DNA of 64,000 nucleotides, taken from the NCBI GenBank assembly GCA_030674185.1, contig CM060314.1:28349115-28413114 (forward strand), written 5' to 3'. Position numbers and translations under genes: made by a program. Positions 60,256 to 64,000 of this stretch are shown piece after piece. The stretch's first letter is position 1. Each line of letters opens with the position of its first letter. The notes below the pieces were generated by a model. The model saw nothing but the letters and a program-made list of their open reading frames with translations. It searched no databases and was not told where the DNA came from. The stretch is from Monoplex corrugatus. Lineage: Eukaryota; Mollusca; Gastropoda; Littorinimorpha; Ranellidae.

Positions 60256-60720
60256 ATATATCTCCTCTCCTGGCACAACTTCACTGGCTCCCTGTATCAA
60301 AGCGCATACAGTACAAACTAGACACCATGTGCTACAAAAGCCTCAATAACTCAGCCCCCGATTACCTGTCAAGCCTACTTGAGATCTATGTTCCCTCACG
60401 TACCCTCCGCTCTGCCTCCGATCCTCTGACTTTTCGCTTTCCACGCACTAAGCTCAATACCTATGGTCCACAGCCTTCTCTGTTTCTGGTCCGCTCTCCT
60501 GGAACAAACTTCCTCTCTCAGTCCGTCAGCAACTACTTTTGTCTCCTTCAAGTCCGCTCTCAAAACTCACCTTTTCTCCTCTGCATAAAATCCTGACCTC
60601 ACTCAATCCCCTCTGCAGCCTGTCTCCACTCGGAGGGGAATCACATTGCAATATATAATTGTATATAATATGCTCTCTATAATTTTCCATTGTTTTTATT
60701 CTTTCTCCCCATTTATAGCC

Positions 60721-60751
<31 letters not shown>

Positions 60752-60872
60752 GGTGCGTGTGTGTGCGTGTGGTGTGCGTGTGTGGCGTGCGTGCGTGTGT
60801 GTGTGTTTCAGCGCTTAGATTTGATTTTATCAAGATTTTGCGCTATATAAATATTGTAATTATTATTACTAA
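60256..60872 (+). mobile_element. L2-like LINE, 3' fragment, sister of 45836 copy
   Basis: It starts atatctcctctcctggcaca and encodes the last ~110 RT residues ([40 protein letters not shown]) with a frameshift near 60471. The 3' UTR has a GT/GC microsatellite (60721-60808) and the gcgctatataaatattgta end. Nucleotide identity to 46098-46710 is very high by eye. Confidence 0.9.
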
Positions 60873-60961
60873 ATCATTCTGTTCTGTACTAGTTATGCTT
60901 TAGATATTTTGTCTGGCCATTGTTTCGTGTCTTACATAGCATTCTCATCTTCATTTGTCAG

Positions 60962-61118
60962 GCAAGAAGAAAATATCAAAGGAGAAAATGGCAGAGATTC
61001 AGGCCAAGATTGATGCCGATCGTAAAGTTCTGGAGTCAAAGAAGGACATGGCAGAAGAGGAAAGGAACAAAGTGAAAGAGGACCTTGACAAGAAGGAGAG
61101 TGAACTGAAAAAATTCAA
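60962..61118 (+). CDS. Kif3a: Kif3a exon 11: basic hinge and start of stalk coil
   Basis: Encodes (G)[18 protein letters not shown], then [20 protein letters not shown] and [14 protein letters not shown]. The basic start GKKKxSxEKMxEIQAKID aligns with GKKKVSPDKMIEMQAKID of vertebrate KIF3A. The rest is heptad-rich coiled coil of the stalk. It enters with one Gly base and leaves with two bases of a Lys codon. Acceptor gtcag ends at 60961 and donor gtgagt begins at 61119. Confidence 0.96.
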
Positions 61119-61752
61119 GTGAGTGGACAAAAAAAAGAAATTTTACGGTTGCTCTTGAAACATTGAGTCGCTGAAAACTTACGGTTAAATCTTTTTTTTT
61201 TCTTTCAGACTTGAATTGTATTTGTTTTTGACTAGATACGCATTTGCTTACACGTTACGTTCTAAGGCATGATTCCATTATTTAATGATGGTGGCTTCAG
61301 TACGATGTTTGCCAAATATCTTTAACATTTTGCTATATTGTAGTTACCAAATCTTTGTGTGTTTGTAACAGTACTGTAACCCCTAGTTGGCCTTATACAA
61401 TAAATTTCGTGTTCGTGATCATGTTCGTACAAAATACATATTTATACGAGTACAAAACAGAAACGGCATGATGTGACTGGTAAAACAATGAGAAGTTAAC
61501 AAATGACATATCTGAATTAATATGCCATGTACTTTTGTATAAAATAAACCTGAATTACAAACCTTAAGCTTAAAAAAAGTGGTAACATGTAAAGGTAACA
61601 TGTTCGTTTTTATCTTGTAGAGTACAATGACATTTTGCATGTCACAAATAAATAGAAAAGAGTAAAGAAGAGTATCAAGTTGGTGTTGTAATCAATGATG
61701 AATATGGCAAGCATTTGCTTTAGAGTTTGGAGTTTGTCGATGAATCCCGTGT

Positions 61753-61798
61753 GCTCCACACAGATCTGCCAGCATTTATCTGGTAGCCTGTGTGGAGC
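61753..61798. repeat. Hairpin, 11-bp stem
   Basis: GCTCCACACAG at 61753-61763 pairs with CTGTGTGGAGC at 61788-61798. Part of the inner text (gctggcagatttgtgtgga) recurs in inverse orientation near 54399. A structured repeat of unknown type. Confidence 0.6.
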
Positions 61799-61884
61799 TT
61801 GCACAAAACCCTGTGTGCTTGCAAGGTCTTGAAATGGGGAGGGGGTAGGTAGATGAGAGGGACCTATGAAACACAAAGGTTAAA

Positions 61885-61975
61885 CCAACAGAGTGATGGA
61901 AACATTAAGATGACCTGTGAACAGGCTAGTTTTTATGTTGCGGACTGGAATTGCATTCAAGACATCAGATCACGC
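61885..61975 (+). repeat. Dispersed fragment of the ~2 kb unit from 1-6084
   Basis: gtgatggaaacattaagatg followed by a cag-gct stretch and ggattgcattcaagacatc-like text resembles 244-312 and 2268-2345 (gatggaaa(c/t)attaagatggg..., ggattgaactcaagatatgg). Confidence 0.5.
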
Positions 61976-62026
61976 GTCCACGCCTGTATTAAAAGAACCA
62001 GTCAGCCCGTGTTAAAAACATTTGCT

Positions 62027-62113
62027 TTAACCCTTTGACTCCCGCACCCTGCCACCAGCTGCAAAAACTTAACCTGTTGACTCCCTCACCCTGTCTACCA
62101 GCTTCCTGACGTA
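62027..62113. repeat. Left half of the nested TTAA palindrome
   Basis: TTAA at 62027, the outer arm ccctttgactcccgcaccct, then the inner arm (ttaacctgttgactccctca) up to accagcttcctg, where similarity ends, at the symmetry centre of the inner hairpin. Confidence 0.65.
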
Positions 62114-62267
62114 TATCCCTGACATATTGTGTAGTGTATTCTAAAAATGTGCAAACAACACACACACGCACACAGCGCAGTGCAGTGCATATGTGCATGT
62201 TATGTATGCGTGTTGGAAGATGGATCTAACTCAGTATTACATGATATTGTGTATTCAACAAATGCAT

Positions 62268-62343
62268 GCATATGCACACACACGCACACACATACACACA
62301 CATGGACACACACACATGCACGCACGACAGCACACACACGCAT

Positions 62344-62402
<59 letters not shown>
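62268..62402. repeat. CA/CACG microsatellite
   Basis: Mixed CA/CG repeats, pure (CA)n at about 62346-62402, ending just upstream of exon 12. Confidence 0.95.
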
Positions 62403-62404
<2 letters not shown>

Positions 62405-62466
62405 CATGCATGTACTCACATACACATCATAAACCACTCATTCATTGTTCCCAAACTTGTGACCAG

Positions 62467-62647
62467 AGACGAACAGGAGATTCTGGAAAACAAGTTGTCA
62501 GCCATCCAGAAGAAGATCATCGTGGGTGGAGAGAACCTTCTGGAAAAGGCTGAGGAGCAGGAACGTATGCTGGAAGAAAGCGCCAAGGAACTGGAGGAAC
62601 GCAAGAGGAAGGAGGACCAACTGCGCAGACAGCTAGAGGAGAAAGAG
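62467..62647 (+). CDS. Kif3a: Kif3a exon 12: stalk coiled coil
   Basis: Encodes (K)[60 protein letters not shown]. The segment KLSAxxKKxIVGGxxLLxKAEEQExxLEES is specific to KIF3A orthologues. It is a heptad-rich coil that dimerises with KIF3B. It enters with two bases from exon 11 and leaves phase 0. Acceptor accag ends at 62466 and donor gtaggt begins at 62648. Confidence 0.97.
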
Positions 62648-63438
62648 GTAGGTCGCTGAAGATAAAGCAGGTGATGTATGTAATGACGGTGATTATGATC
62701 TTCTTCTCCCTTAACTTTGTGAAGAGTCATTGGGGTGCCACACTTAAGAACTGTTTCCCAGATTCTTTCAGCTCTGTCGGTTATGTGTCAAAGCCTTAGT
62801 CTCTGAAGATAGTTTCCTGTCCGTCTCTGCAGAAGTTTGCTGTCCATTCTGTAATGTTGTTTGTCCATCTTTTTTTGTGGTATAGTCTCTGTATGCTTTT
62901 CCTTCATGCAACGTGTTTTGTGCAGATCCAACCTGGTGGCGCTGTTACCTCTGCATATCACATTTTTTTTGTTACGTGCACTCCCCACAGACAGCAGGTA
63001 GTATAGGGGTACGTGGTTACTAGTAGCAGAGGACAACCTCTGACCAGTGATGTTTGTGTTGATAATAACTCAACATGTCCAGTTTTGTGGACATAATTTA
63101 TCCATCCATATCTCAGATGGTCAGTCTGGTGGTCTTGATAAAGGGCGTGGACTTCAAAGAGTATTCTTTGTTGTCCCAAGGCTGTTCTTGTAAAAATTGC
63201 CATGTTCGGCCTCTGCTTGATTTTCTCATTTCTGAAGAACAGGCAAAGCTGTGAAACACGCTACGGAGATGTGGACATTCACCCATATAAGACAAGTTTA
63301 TCAAACTGATGCATAGATATTACCAATGGGGAGGGGAGGGGAGGTGGGGAAAGAAGGAAGCAGGGTGGAAGACAGAAAGTGTGCAGATGTTGTTGACAAC
63401 AGGACATTATTTGTCAGGGAAGGGAGAATAAGCAATAA

Positions 63439-64000
<562 letters not shown>

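Noticed and set aside
60962..62647. Kif3b rather than Kif3a
   Set aside because: [32 protein letters not shown] and [18 protein letters not shown] are KIF3A-type signatures.

Overview
This is a window of an animal nuclear genome. It has large introns with canonical GT..AG junctions, dense CA/GT microsatellites, many non-LTR retrotransposons, cut-and-paste transposons and tRNA-derived SINEs. The repeat mix (Penelope-like element, CR1/L2, RTE-like and RNase H-bearing LINEs, and a long SINE with a conserved body) fits a lophotrochozoan, most likely a marine gastropod mollusc. That placement is inference. No prokaryotic, organellar or CRISPR features are present.

The one host gene is Kif3a, the kinesin-2 motor subunit of heterotrimeric kinesin-II (intraflagellar transport), on the + strand. 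Twelve exons between 20283 and 63654 are supported by protein similarity, conserved motor motifs and fully consistent splice phases. A tiny first exon (ATG CCG, 10404-10409) is proposed. The window ends inside the coiled-coil stalk, so roughly the last 145 residues of a ~700-residue protein lie beyond it. Exon 3 is one base short of the expected frame. Several short, phase-compatible microexon candidates sit in the introns on both sides of the hinge exon.

Region by region. 1-8795: three diverged ~2 kb tandem repeat copies, the third split by a CR1-like LINE that has lost its endonuclease. 9513-10151: an internally deleted mariner-like element with a transposase C-terminus. 11186-18640: nested elements, with an RTE-like LINE (minus) split by an RNase H-bearing LINE (plus, 10-bp target duplication), itself split by a Penelope-like element with a GIY-YIG domain. 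20283-25699: motor exons. 26498-34870: a composite interpreted as one ~2.6 kb piggyBac element carrying two later insertions, an L2-like LINE with a long open frame and a 2838-bp element with 12-bp terminal inverted repeats and a 7-bp target duplication that I cannot assign to a family. 35013-45284: the rest of the motor, neck and hinge exons, with MITEs, SINE and CA arrays. 45285-60961: a 15.7 kb intron with three L2 remnants, an RTE-like tail, tandem repeats, a nested palindrome and a nearly full-length RTE-like LINE. 60962-63654: stalk exons.

The biology is therefore a conserved cilium motor gene whose introns have grown by repeated and often nested transposon insertion. The best candidates for something undescribed are the 2838-bp TIR element, the family of nested TTAA-ended palindromes inside Kif3a introns, and the hinge microexons.
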